Assembly: GCA_012839925.1 (NCBI GenBank)
Contig: DUMJ01000083.1
Coordinates: forward strand, 1-64,000
Origin: a bacterium
GTDB taxonomy: Bacteria; DUMJ01
DNA length: 64,000 bases
Direction: 5' to 3'
Within the stretch, counting starts at the first letter, position 1; each line of letters starts with the position of its first letter. This document shows, in pieces, positions 49,346-57,059 of the stretch. A program made the position numbers and the translations under genes. Under the pieces are notes generated by a model. It was not told the origin of the DNA and did no database searches. It was given only the letters and a program-made list of their open reading frames with translations.

Positions 49346-50341
49346 CTAACTCTTCTTTACCAGAAGAGTTAGGAAAAAAGGTGCGCCTATAAGAGAAGTA
49401 ACTATACCAACTGGAATTTCAGTTGGTGAAATGACAGTCCTTGCTATCAGGTCTGAAAGTGTCAATAATATTGCTCCACCCAATAAACTGGCCGGGAATA
49501 ATCTTCTGTTATCCGGACCTATTAAGATCCTGAGTATGTGAGGGACAATCAATCCAACAAAACCTATCACACCACTGACAGAGACCGCACTGGCAGTTAA
49601 AAGTGATGTGAGGATTATAATAATCCTTCTTATCTGTCTCACATTAACCCCTAGATTCTGAGCCTGCTCATCTCCAAGAAGCATTATATTCAGTTCTCTA
49701 GTAAAAAAAGACAGTATCAGGATAGAAATAATAAAGTAGGGGAGTAGAATCTTTACATGTTCCCATCCTCTACCCGAAAATCCGCCCATAAGCCAGTATA
49801 GAGATTCATGCAGAGATGTATTACTCAATAAAAGAAGAAAGGAGATCAAACTGGAGAGGAAGGCATTTATTGCCAATCCGGCCAGCAGAAGATTTAACAG
49901 CTGGTTATGTCTTCCTTTAGATGAGATGGCATAAACAAGAAAAACAGTGGATATACCTCCAATAAAGGCAAATACAGGCATAGAACTTAATCCCAATAAT
50001 GGTAATTCAATCCTGAAGACTATAGAAACCACTGCTCCAAGGGCAGCACCAGAAGATACACCTATTATATAAGCGTCAGCCATAGGATTTATAAGCAAAG
50101 ATTGAAATACAGCCCCTGCTCCACCAAGAGAAGCTCCCACCAGCAGAGCAAGTATTACCCTGGGAAGCCTTATCTGAGTGATGATACTATTTACCCCTGA
50201 CACTTCTCTGAAAAAGATGATACTCTTTATTACTTCTGAAAATGGGAAATAAACGGTTCCGATAGAAATTCCCAGAAGGAATACTATAAAAGAGATAAAT
50301 GAAAGGGCAATAAAAAACGCTATAATCTTCCTTCTGCTCAT
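49346..50341 (-). CDS. FecCD-family ABC transporter permease (orphan)
   Basis: 331 residues, about nine to ten membrane helices, with hallmarks of BtuC/FecCD permeases: QIRLPRVILALLVGASLGGAG region (about 57-77), GVSSGAALGA, and GVIGFVGLIVPHILR near residue 265. These import iron-siderophore, haem or cobalamin with a binding protein and an ATPase. Neither partner adjoins; the gene lies between a sugar isomerase-like gene (1-base gap) and GH78. The remaining subunits must be elsewhere. Confidence 0.9.
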   Translation of the reverse strand: MSRRKIIAFFIALSFISFIVFLLGISIGTVYFPFSEVIKSIIFFREVSGVNSIITQIRLPRVILALLVGASLGGAGAVFQSLLINPMADAYIIGVSSGAALGAVVSIVFRIELPLLGLSSMPVFAFIGGISTVFLVYAISSKGRHNQLLNLLLAGLAINAFLSSLISFLLLLSNTSLHESLYWLMGGFSGRGWEHVKILLPYFIISILILSFFTRELNIMLLGDEQAQNLGVNVRQIRRIIIILTSLLTASAVSVSGVIGFVGLIVPHILRILIGPDNRRLFPASLLGGAILLTLSDLIARTVISPTEIPVGIVTSLIGAPFFLTLLVKKS

Positions 50342-50342
50342 C

Positions 50343-51155
50343 TCAAATCAATCTACTGAGAAATTCTTTCGCCCTCAAGATATCTCTTATCTGGTTCTCT
50401 CCTGAGATTTCCCTCTCTATAGTTAAGGCACCATCATAACCACACATCTTTAATCTGGCTATAAATTCAGGATAGTTAACTCTTCCCTCCCCTAATGGTT
50501 TCTCCACACCGAGAGACCTTCCTCCTGTCGGGTATTCTCCATCTTTAGCATGGACTCCTCTTACAAATCTACCAATTATATCTAGGGCATCTACAGGATT
50601 AGCCTTACCATACATTAATAGATTAGCCGGATCTAGGTTTACACCCAGGTTTTTCATACCTATATCTTCTATAGCCCTGAGAAGTGTAGTTGGAGTCTCC
50701 TGTCCTGTCTCAAAACAGAAATACTGTCCATTATAATCACAATATCTCACTATCTCTTTAAGCAGAGAGATAAGACCAGGATACAAGGGGTCATTTGGAT
50801 TCTCTGGAATAAAACCAACGTGTGTTACTATATTTTCTACTCCTATCAATTTGGCAAAATCAGAACCTCTCTTCAATGCCTCTAGCCTGACATAACGATA
50901 TTCAGGGGGAACTAACCCAAGAGTCAGTGGACCTTCTATAAAGTTCCATACACGGGGTCCAGGCCATCCTACCCAGAGATGAGTAATCTCAACTCCCCAC
51001 CTATCTGCAGATTCTCTAAGTGCCCGGGCATTATCTCCTGTAAAGAGTTCAGTGTTCCAGCTTACAACCTGACAGGTGGATAAACCTAAATCTTTTACTT
51101 TCTTTATTGCTGGCTCTATACCTTCTACCAGAGATACTACTACTCCTAGCTTCAT
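50343..51155 (-). CDS. Sugar phosphate isomerase/epimerase-like TIM barrel
   Basis: 270 residues. Family metal-ligand segments: FCFETGQETP (Glu), GVNLDPANLLMYG (Asp), GVHAKDGEYP (His) and ALTIEREISG (Glu). A myo-inositol or sugar isomerase role is likely but the substrate is open. It is third of this fold in the window. It lies 18 bases after phoU and 1 base before the FecCD permease. Confidence 0.82.
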   Translation of the reverse strand: MKLGVVVSLVEGIEPAIKKVKDLGLSTCQVVSWNTELFTGDNARALRESADRWGVEITHLWVGWPGPRVWNFIEGPLTLGLVPPEYRYVRLEALKRGSDFAKLIGVENIVTHVGFIPENPNDPLYPGLISLLKEIVRYCDYNGQYFCFETGQETPTTLLRAIEDIGMKNLGVNLDPANLLMYGKANPVDALDIIGRFVRGVHAKDGEYPTGGRSLGVEKPLGEGRVNYPEFIARLKMCGYDGALTIEREISGENQIRDILRAKEFLSRLI

Positions 51156-51173
51156 AAGCTCATCCCTCCTGTT

Positions 51174-51833
51174 TTATGATTCACTTTGAATATTTCCCCT
51201 CTTAATCCTCTTACCAGTTACTATGTAAAATATCCTCTCCCCTATATTTGTAACATGGTCACCTGCTCTTTCTAAGTATCTGGCAACCTGAGTGAGATAG
51301 ATCACATTGGTAATAAGTCTTGGGGTTTCCAGGATATAGCTTAAAAGTTCCCTGAAGACCTGGTCATAGAGAGCATCGATCTCCCTGTCAAGCTCCCAGA
51401 TAGAATCTATATACGAAAGATCGTAGCTTTCCAGAGCTGACTCGCATCTAGATATCATATCGACTACATTTTCTGCCATAGCCGGTATATCGATAAGGGG
51501 CTTAAGGGTGGGTTTACTGGCAAGGACTTTAGCAGAATCTGCCACATGGGTTGCATAATCTCCGATACGTTCTGCATCTGTTATAATCTTCCATATACCA
51601 CTGATAAATCTAATATCCTCTTCCTTATCAAGATTTCTGAGAGACTTTATACACATATCCTCTATCTTCAATTCAAGCTCATCTACATATTTATCCCCCT
51701 CCACAACTCTATCGGCAAGGATTTCATCCTTATTTACCAGAGAGTCAATTCCGTCTTTGATATTCTTTTTAGATACTGATAGCATCTCCAGAGTAAGACT
51801 CTTAATCAAATCTAAATAAGTATTATCCTCCAT
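51174..51833 (-). CDS. phoU: Phosphate transport regulator PhoU
   Basis: 219 residues from the Met of MEDNTYLDLIKSL; GGAGGGAG lies upstream and the promoter at 51871-51899 would exclude the longer frame. Two PhoU helical repeats with the metal-binding E/DxxxD pattern (ISGIWKIITDAERIGDYATHVAD and TQVARYLERAGDHVTNIGERI regions). It damps Pst/PhoR signalling; no pst genes are here. Confidence 0.9.
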   Translation of the reverse strand: MEDNTYLDLIKSLTLEMLSVSKKNIKDGIDSLVNKDEILADRVVEGDKYVDELELKIEDMCIKSLRNLDKEEDIRFISGIWKIITDAERIGDYATHVADSAKVLASKPTLKPLIDIPAMAENVVDMISRCESALESYDLSYIDSIWELDREIDALYDQVFRELLSYILETPRLITNVIYLTQVARYLERAGDHVTNIGERIFYIVTGKRIKRGNIQSES

Positions 51834-51870
51834 AGAAGCTCCCTCCTTAAGTGGTCTTTCTACACCTAGT

Positions 51871-51899
51871 AGTATATCAGAAGAGAACTGTATAGGCAA
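51871..51899 (-). promoter_or_regulatory. Promoter of phoU
   Basis: Minus strand: TTGCCT (51894-51899), 17-base spacer, TATACT (51871-51876). The same TTGCCT -35 is used by the aspartate-family operon. Confidence 0.65.
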
Positions 51900-51918
51900 G
51901 CTTGACAGTTTGGAGTTA

Positions 51919-51927
51919 TGTTATAAT
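51919..51927 (+). promoter_or_regulatory. Extended -10 promoter of the SCIFF operon
   Basis: TGT followed by TATAAT (51922-51927). A TTGACA at 51902 is only 14 bases away, too close for a normal -35, so the extended -10 probably carries recognition. It is 35 bases before the SCIFF start. Confidence 0.5.
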
Positions 51928-51961
51928 AGATACATTAAAAGATACGATACTGGAGGGATGT

Positions 51962-52129
51962 ATGAAAAAACACATTAGGGTAATATTAGATTCGCCAATA
52001 GCAAAGAAAGAAGAGATAGAGAAATGTCAGGAGTGTCAAACCCCTTGCAGGTCTGCATGTAAAACTAGTATGACGGTTGGAAATCTGGTATGTGAGGTAA
52101 AGAAATCAGTAGGGAAATGGACCTGGTAA
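51962..52129 (+). CDS. SCIFF-type ribosomal peptide precursor, five-Cys variant
   Basis: 55 residues from the Met of MKKHIRVILDSP, with GGAGGG upstream. The core ECQTPCRSACKTSMTVGN is the SCIFF signature (usually ECQTSCQSACKTSCTVGN), a peptide processed by a radical-SAM thioether maturase. Cys residues are 22, 25, 29, 33 and 44; the usual Cys between the acceptor pair is Met37. The Cys33...Thr38 pair, matching the cross-linked pair of the Clostridium peptide as I recall it, is kept. After the normal CE end there is an extra tail VKKSVGKWTW that overlaps the maturase start by 13 bases. Confidence 0.9.
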   Translation: MKKHIRVILDSPIAKKEEIEKCQECQTPCRSACKTSMTVGNLVCEVKKSVGKWTW

Positions 52130-53415
52130 CGAGAGACTGGCATCTATTCTCTATAAGGGGGGAACATTTTCTATTCAACAGCTTAGGTTCTCTGTATCAG
52201 TTAGATGAAGAAGCCAGGAGTGCTATGGATACCCTTTATAGAGGAGGATCTCTTGATATCTCAGAAGATGTATATGGAGAGATAGAAGAGATATTGTCCT
52301 CATATAAACCTCTGGAGATATATGAACCGGAGGATTTAAGATTAAAATCTCTCTGTCTGAACGTGTCTCACTCCTGCAATATGTCTTGCAGCTATTGCTT
52401 TGCCACTCATAACCTCTCTTACAGGATGTCCCTGATGCCTCTAGAGATAGCCTGTAGGGCTATAGACTTTTTAATAGATTCTTCCAAAGATATAAAGAAT
52501 ATCGAGATAGATTTTTTCGGAGGAGAGCCGCTGCTAAATCTGGAAGTAGTCAAAAATGCCACTATATATGGAAAGACCAGGGCGTTAAATTCAGGAAAAA
52601 ACTTGAGATTCACGCTCACAACCAACGGACTACTTTTAGACAGTAAGACGTTAGACCTATTAGATGAACTGGAGATAAGTATAGTATTGAGCCTTGACGG
52701 GGGAGAAGATACACACAACAAATTTAGACGGCTTTTAAATGGTGGAGGAAGTTTTAAGACTATACTTCCAAATGCAAAAGAACTTGCAGAGAGAAGACAG
52801 GACGGAGGATATTACATAAGGGGAACATATACAGCTGAAACATTAAACTTCTCTGATAGCTTTAAAAAATTTGTAGACTTCGGATTCAGGTATATCTCAC
52901 TGGAACCTGTAGTTACAAACGATCCTAAGCTTTCAATAAGAGAAGAGCATCTACCTGTATTAAGAGCGGAGTATCAAAAGATAGCAGAAGAATGTCTGAG
53001 TAGAGATGTAAAGTTTTTCCACTTCGAACTACCTATGGAAGAAGGCGCATGTCTACCAAGATTAGCCCGGGGTTGTGGGGCCGGAGTAGAGTATATGGCA
53101 GTTACCCCATCAGGAGAGCTTTATCCCTGTCATCAGTTTGTTGGTTATGAAGGTTTCAAGCTGGGAGACCTGTATACCGGGCATATTGATGAAAGTCTAA
53201 GGAAACAATTTCTTAGACTGAACAGTATCGACAGTAAAGAAGCCTGTAATAACTGCTGGGTCAGATATCTCTGTGGTGGAGGATGTCTTGCAAATAATTA
53301 TATAATGAGTAAAAATATCACAGAGCCATACAGTACTGGATGTGAAATACAGAAGATGAGAATAGAATACGCCCTGTGGTTAAGGGCAAAGAAATCTTTG
53401 GAGGTGAAGGTATGA
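52117..53415 (+). CDS. Radical SAM/SPASM SCIFF maturase
   Basis: 432 residues: N-terminal peptide-recognition domain (1-75), AdoMet cluster Cys87/Cys91/Cys94 in SCNMSCSYCF, FFGGEPLLN, TTNGLLL, LSLDGGEDTHN, and a SPASM domain binding two more clusters (YPCHQF, CNNCWVRYLCGGGC, GCEIQ). It should install a Cys-to-Thr thioether in the SCIFF peptide encoded immediately upstream with a 13-base overlap. It is not an anaerobic sulfatase maturase despite the shared architecture: the neighbour peptide decides. Confidence 0.93.
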   Translation: MDLVTRDWHLFSIRGEHFLFNSLGSLYQLDEEARSAMDTLYRGGSLDISEDVYGEIEEILSSYKPLEIYEPEDLRLKSLCLNVSHSCNMSCSYCFATHNLSYRMSLMPLEIACRAIDFLIDSSKDIKNIEIDFFGGEPLLNLEVVKNATIYGKTRALNSGKNLRFTLTTNGLLLDSKTLDLLDELEISIVLSLDGGEDTHNKFRRLLNGGGSFKTILPNAKELAERRQDGGYYIRGTYTAETLNFSDSFKKFVDFGFRYISLEPVVTNDPKLSIREEHLPVLRAEYQKIAEECLSRDVKFFHFELPMEEGACLPRLARGCGAGVEYMAVTPSGELYPCHQFVGYEGFKLGDLYTGHIDESLRKQFLRLNSIDSKEACNNCWVRYLCGGGCLANNYIMSKNITEPYSTGCEIQKMRIEYALWLRAKKSLEVKV

Positions 53416-54083
53416 AATCCAGAGTTTTAGTACTGGCTGTTATGTTTCTTTTACTATCTGGAACCTTGGCTAATGCTAGAAGCTTATCAAGCTGGGGACC
53501 AACCGGCATAGCAGAGATTCCAACTGCAGATGTATTGGATTTTGGTGTAGGTTTGGCTCCAAGTTTAGGTTTTTATAGCTATACGGAATCTGGAAGCAGT
53601 TATACATCAAGCTTGCTGAGAGTACCAGTTACTGTAGGACTGGGACTTGGTTTTGAGTTTGGAGTCACTCAAGTTAGCCTGAGTACTGATGAACCAGGAG
53701 TGTCAGAGGCATCTGGACTTCTCATCCATGCCAAGGCTAATCTGGTACCTGAAAGGGCTGTTGTTCCTGGAGTTTCGATAGGTGGAATCTTTGATCCGAG
53801 CAGTGTTTTAGGTCCAAGCTCGTTCTACCTGGTCGCATCAAAAGGTATTGGAAATCTAAAGGGACATATAGGAATAGGGAATGGAATATATGGTGTGGGG
53901 GATCAATTCAGCATATTTGGAGGTTTAGATTTTCAGCTTACAGATAAGACAGAGCTTATAGGATTCTACAAATCAGAGAGTCTTGGATTGGCACTGAGTG
54001 TGGATATCTTACCGATACTAAATGCTACGGTAACTTATCACGAAGGAGTAGTCTTACAGCTAGGAGTTTCTATAGGTTTATAA
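53412..54083 (+). CDS. Secreted beta-rich protein resembling an outer-membrane barrel
   Basis: 223 residues from the Met of MKSRVLVLAVMF (GGAGGTGAAGG upstream; ATGA overlap with the maturase). Signal peptide about 1-22. The mature part begins WGPTGIAEIPTADVLDFG, like the opening of YjbH-type barrels, and alternates hydrophobic and polar residues in about ten short strands, ending VVLQLGVSIGL. It may be an outer-membrane or surface protein. Its place in the SCIFF operon is intriguing but no link is established. Confidence 0.6.
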   Translation: MKSRVLVLAVMFLLLSGTLANARSLSSWGPTGIAEIPTADVLDFGVGLAPSLGFYSYTESGSSYTSSLLRVPVTVGLGLGFEFGVTQVSLSTDEPGVSEASGLLIHAKANLVPERAVVPGVSIGGIFDPSSVLGPSSFYLVASKGIGNLKGHIGIGNGIYGVGDQFSIFGGLDFQLTDKTELIGFYKSESLGLALSVDILPILNATVTYHEGVVLQLGVSIGL

Positions 54084-54086
54084 ACT

Positions 54087-54524
54087 ATGGTACAGATCCT
54101 CGTAGTGGATGGATTAGGTGGAGGGTTAGGGGCTGAGATTGTATCGGGACTCAAGAAAGTACCGGACATAGAGATAGTTGCAGCTGGGACCAATTCTTTT
54201 GCCACTGGGAATATGCTGAAAGCAGGGGCTTATAGAGGTGCCACCGGTGAAAATGCAATAAAGGTCTGTTCTTCAGAAGCAGATATAATAATGGGTCCAT
54301 GGGGAATAGTCATATCTGACAGCCTTATGGGAGAGATAACATCAGGAATAGCCCTCGCTATATCTTCAAGCAGGGCTACCAAGATTCTCATACCCATATC
54401 TCATCCAAAACTCATATTGGTCGGAGAGTCTAATATTCCGCTGAGTAAATTGATAGACATGGCAATAGAAAAAGTAAAGGAGATATTGAATGGAAGAACT
54501 TGTCCTCCTGGGAAAAACATCTAA
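54087..54524 (+). CDS. DUF3842 family protein
   Basis: 145 residues, N-terminus VQILVVDGLGGGLGAEIVSGL with a nucleotide-binding-like glycine loop, then GAYRGATGENAI and ADIIMGPWGIVISDSLMGEI typical of this Clostridia-rich family. Function unknown. It overlaps the next gene by 35 bases. Confidence 0.8.
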   Translation: MVQILVVDGLGGGLGAEIVSGLKKVPDIEIVAAGTNSFATGNMLKAGAYRGATGENAIKVCSSEADIIMGPWGIVISDSLMGEITSGIALAISSSRATKILIPISHPKLILVGESNIPLSKLIDMAIEKVKEILNGRTCPPGKNI

Positions 54525-54747
54525 CAGGATGGAAGCTGAGGTAATAAAGAGCTATCTGGAGGATAATGGCATTTTTGTATTTCTTAAATCCTCCACAGTT
54601 CCCTATGGCGATGGACCGTATATGGGGATAGGAGGACCTGTCGAAGTATGGATCCCTGAATCTTCTATAAAAGTCGCCATAGAATTGGTAGAAAAGAAAA
54701 AAGAAGAAGAGGGAGGTGGCTTTCAAATTGATCCCGCTGAGAGATAG
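54490..54747 (+). CDS. DUF2007 family protein
   Basis: 85 residues: ELVLLGKTSNRMEAEVIKSYLEDNGI is the ferredoxin-like signal-transducer fold of DUF2007, with VEVWIPESSIKVAIELVE at the end. It overlaps both neighbours (35 and 20 bases). Its role is unknown; it often sits beside rhomboid or membrane proteins. Confidence 0.78.
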   Translation: MEELVLLGKTSNRMEAEVIKSYLEDNGIFVFLKSSTVPYGDGPYMGIGGPVEVWIPESSIKVAIELVEKKKEEEGGGFQIDPAER

Positions 54748-55423
54748 TATCCCCTCCAGGGAATTTCCGTTTGTTAACGTAATTTTGATAGTGGCGAACT
54801 TTATAGCATTTTTCTATGAGATTTCTTTAGGAGCAGAACTGGAAAGATTTATATTTCAATATGGAATAGTGCCAGCCAAGATAGTACATGATATCTCCAA
54901 TTTAGGCTCTGCCTCCATAAAGGATATTTTAATTCCTTTTTTTACAGCGATATTCTTGCATGGTGGCTGGTATCATATACTGAGTAATATGTTATATCTA
55001 TGGATATTCGGAGATAATTTAGAAGATAGGATGGGACATCTAAGATATCTTCTTTTCTATCTACTATGTGGTTTTACTTCCAGTCTGGCGCATATAATAA
55101 CAAATATATCTTCCCCTATTCCCACCATAGGTGCCAGTGGAGCTATATCTGGAGTACTGGGGGCTTATTTTATAATTTTCCCTGAGGCTAGAGTTCTGAC
55201 CTTAGTACCATTTGGATTTTTCCTCCATATAGCAGCTATACCTGCCTTTCTATTTTTGGGATTCTGGTTTTTCTCTCAAACCTTAAACGGATTAGCCAGT
55301 CTTGCCATAAGGACAGCCATGACGGGAGGAGTTGCCTGGTGGGCTCATATAGGAGGATTCGTCACAGGAGCGATAATTGGAATCAGATATAGAAGACGTT
55401 ACAGACCGTATTACGGTTGGTAA
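54728..55423 (+). CDS. Rhomboid family intramembrane serine protease
   Basis: 231 residues if it starts at the TTG at 54728 (IPLRDSIPSREFPFVN is the family's usual N-terminus and GGGAGGTGG lies 8 bases upstream); a GTG at 54716 is the alternative. Six membrane helices; catalytic Ser137 in IGASGAISGV and His207 in WAHIGGFVTG; HGGWYHILSNMLYLWIFGDN loop. It cleaves transmembrane helices. Substrate unknown; it is in the SCIFF operon. Confidence 0.9.
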   Translation: MIPLRDSIPSREFPFVNVILIVANFIAFFYEISLGAELERFIFQYGIVPAKIVHDISNLGSASIKDILIPFFTAIFLHGGWYHILSNMLYLWIFGDNLEDRMGHLRYLLFYLLCGFTSSLAHIITNISSPIPTIGASGAISGVLGAYFIIFPEARVLTLVPFGFFLHIAAIPAFLFLGFWFFSQTLNGLASLAIRTAMTGGVAWWAHIGGFVTGAIIGIRYRRRYRPYYGW

Positions 55424-55435
55424 GGAGGAAATAGT

Positions 55436-55957
55436 ATGGGTGAACATATAAAGACATCTCTTTTATTAGCTATTGTCTGTATTGTCTCTGCAGCTGCACT
55501 AGGATATTTCTATAAACTTACAACACCGATAATAGAACAGAGGCAGATTTCAGATCAGATCTCTCTGCAGAGAGAAGTCTTGCCTCAGGCTGATGATTTT
55601 AAAGAAACAAAAATAGATGGAGAAAATGTATATCTAGGAATAAGTAGCGGAAAGATCGTGGGGGGAGTAGCTAAAGTTGACGTAAAAGGATATGGTGGGA
55701 CAATAGAATTGATTGTGGGAATAGACTCTACAGGAAAGATTACAGGGGTGAGAGTCCTCTCTCATAGTGAGACTCCTGGATTAGGAGAAAAGGCTACCAA
55801 AGATAATTATCTCTCTCAGTTCATAGGTAAGGGCAGTTCTGAAATAAACACTGTAAGGGCTATAACTGGGGCAACAATATCTAGTAATGCAATCAGAAAT
55901 GGGGTAAATGAAGGAATGCAAATCGTTTTAAAAGCCATGGGGAGTCAAAAATTATGA
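55436..55957 (+). CDS. RnfG-like FMN-binding membrane protein (orphan)
   Basis: 173 residues: one N-terminal membrane helix (about 7-26) and an FMN-binding domain with GVRVLSHSETPGLGEKA and the covalent flavin motif TGATIS (Thr147). In Rnf complexes RnfG carries FMN on the outer face of the membrane. The other five rnf genes are absent here, so it may serve another electron route, perhaps with the polyferredoxin at 14067. It overlaps the next gene by 4 bases. Confidence 0.88.
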   Translation: MGEHIKTSLLLAIVCIVSAAALGYFYKLTTPIIEQRQISDQISLQREVLPQADDFKETKIDGENVYLGISSGKIVGGVAKVDVKGYGGTIELIVGIDSTGKITGVRVLSHSETPGLGEKATKDNYLSQFIGKGSSEINTVRAITGATISSNAIRNGVNEGMQIVLKAMGSQKL

Positions 55958-56973
55958 AAAGAAGACTATTCTCAGCTACTGAAGAAGAGATAATTAATGG
56001 GGAAACAGCTGATGTATATTTTGAAAGAACATATAAAGTCCTAGAATCTATAGGGGAACTTGATACCCCTGTAATCGGAGAGATATTCGCCAGGAGAGGG
56101 GCATACCTTGGAGGAGTAAGAGAAGCATTGAATCTTTTTGAGGGAAGGAAGATCCGGGTATACTCTCTGGAAGAAGGAGAACCATTCAAAGAGAAAGAAG
56201 TAATTATGAGGATAGAAGGTCCATATGGAGAGTTTGGGATATATGAAACCGCGATACTTGGAATTCTGGCATCTTCTACAGGCTGGGTAACAGCAGCAAG
56301 AGAATGTAAGGAGGCCAGTAATGGAAAACCAGTCCTCTCATTTGGAGCCAGACATCTGCATCCTGCAATAGCTTCAGTAATGGATAGGGCAGCAATCATT
56401 GGTGGAGCTGATGGTGTAAGTTCTATACTTGGAGGAGAACTGGTTGGAATAATTCCATCTGGAACAATGCCACATTCTTTAATACTTATTATTGGAGACA
56501 CAGTGGAAGCAGCAAGGGCATTCCATATGGTACATCCAGAGATATCTCTAATTGTACTTGTAGATACATTCAGGGATGAGGCGGAAGAGGCTATAAGGGT
56601 AGCCAGAGAGTTTGGCAGGTCTCTATATGGTATCAGGCTTGATACACCTGGAGAAAGAGGAGGAGTAACACCTGAACTGGTATACGAGGTAAAAGCAAGG
56701 CTTACTCAGGAGGGATTTGGTCATGTAAAAATAGTTGTCTCCGGTGGTCTGAACCCCGATAGGATAAAACTTCTCTCAGAAGCAGGGGCAGATATCTTTG
56801 GAGTGGGGAGCTATATATCCGGTGCATCTCCGATTGATATGACATTAGACTTAAAAGTGGTGAGGGGAAAACCAACAGCAAAAAGGGGAAGAATTCCGGG
56901 TATCACTCCAAATCAAAGACTTAAATTGGTCTATGATAACCTGGTGCCGGAAGCCGGGGTCGAACCGGCATGA
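55954..56973 (+). CDS. Nicotinate phosphoribosyltransferase family protein
   Basis: 339 residues of the archaeal/Thermoplasma-like NaPRTase type: DVYFERTYKVLES, SFGARHLHPAIASVMDRAA, GTMPHSLILI, and the phosphate-binding KIVVSGGLNPDRIKLL with FGVGSYISG. It makes nicotinate mononucleotide for NAD salvage. The reading frame runs 32 bases into the tRNA-Leu gene on the other strand, so the last ten residues (to GVEPA) are antisense to a tRNA. Confidence 0.87.
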   Translation: MKRRLFSATEEEIINGETADVYFERTYKVLESIGELDTPVIGEIFARRGAYLGGVREALNLFEGRKIRVYSLEEGEPFKEKEVIMRIEGPYGEFGIYETAILGILASSTGWVTAARECKEASNGKPVLSFGARHLHPAIASVMDRAAIIGGADGVSSILGGELVGIIPSGTMPHSLILIIGDTVEAARAFHMVHPEISLIVLVDTFRDEAEEAIRVAREFGRSLYGIRLDTPGERGGVTPELVYEVKARLTQEGFGHVKIVVSGGLNPDRIKLLSEAGADIFGVGSYISGASPIDMTLDLKVVRGKPTAKRGRIPGITPNQRLKLVYDNLVPEAGVEPA

Positions 56974-57030
56974 GCTTAGAAGCTCAGCGGATTTTAAGTC
57001 CGCAGCGTCTACCTGTTCCGCCATTCCGGC
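56942..57030 (-). tRNA. tRNA-Leu (anticodon TAA)
   Basis: 89-nt class II tRNA: acceptor GCCGGAA/TTCCGGC, anticodon loop CTTAAAA (TAA), long variable arm, T-arm CGGTTCGACCCCG, encoded CCA. Its 3' part overlaps the end of the nicotinate phosphoribosyltransferase frame. Confidence 0.95.
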
Positions 57031-57059
57031 ACTCACTAATTTATTATATCAAGAAAGAC

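Noticed and set aside
51902..51907. TTGACA as the -35 box of the SCIFF operon
   Set aside because: The spacer to TATAAT is only 14 bases; an extended -10 (TGT before TATAAT) is a better explanation.
52117..53415. Radical SAM/SPASM protein as the missing anaerobic sulfatase maturase
   Set aside because: It overlaps a SCIFF precursor gene, and its neighbours are not sulfatases, so SCIFF maturation explains it better.
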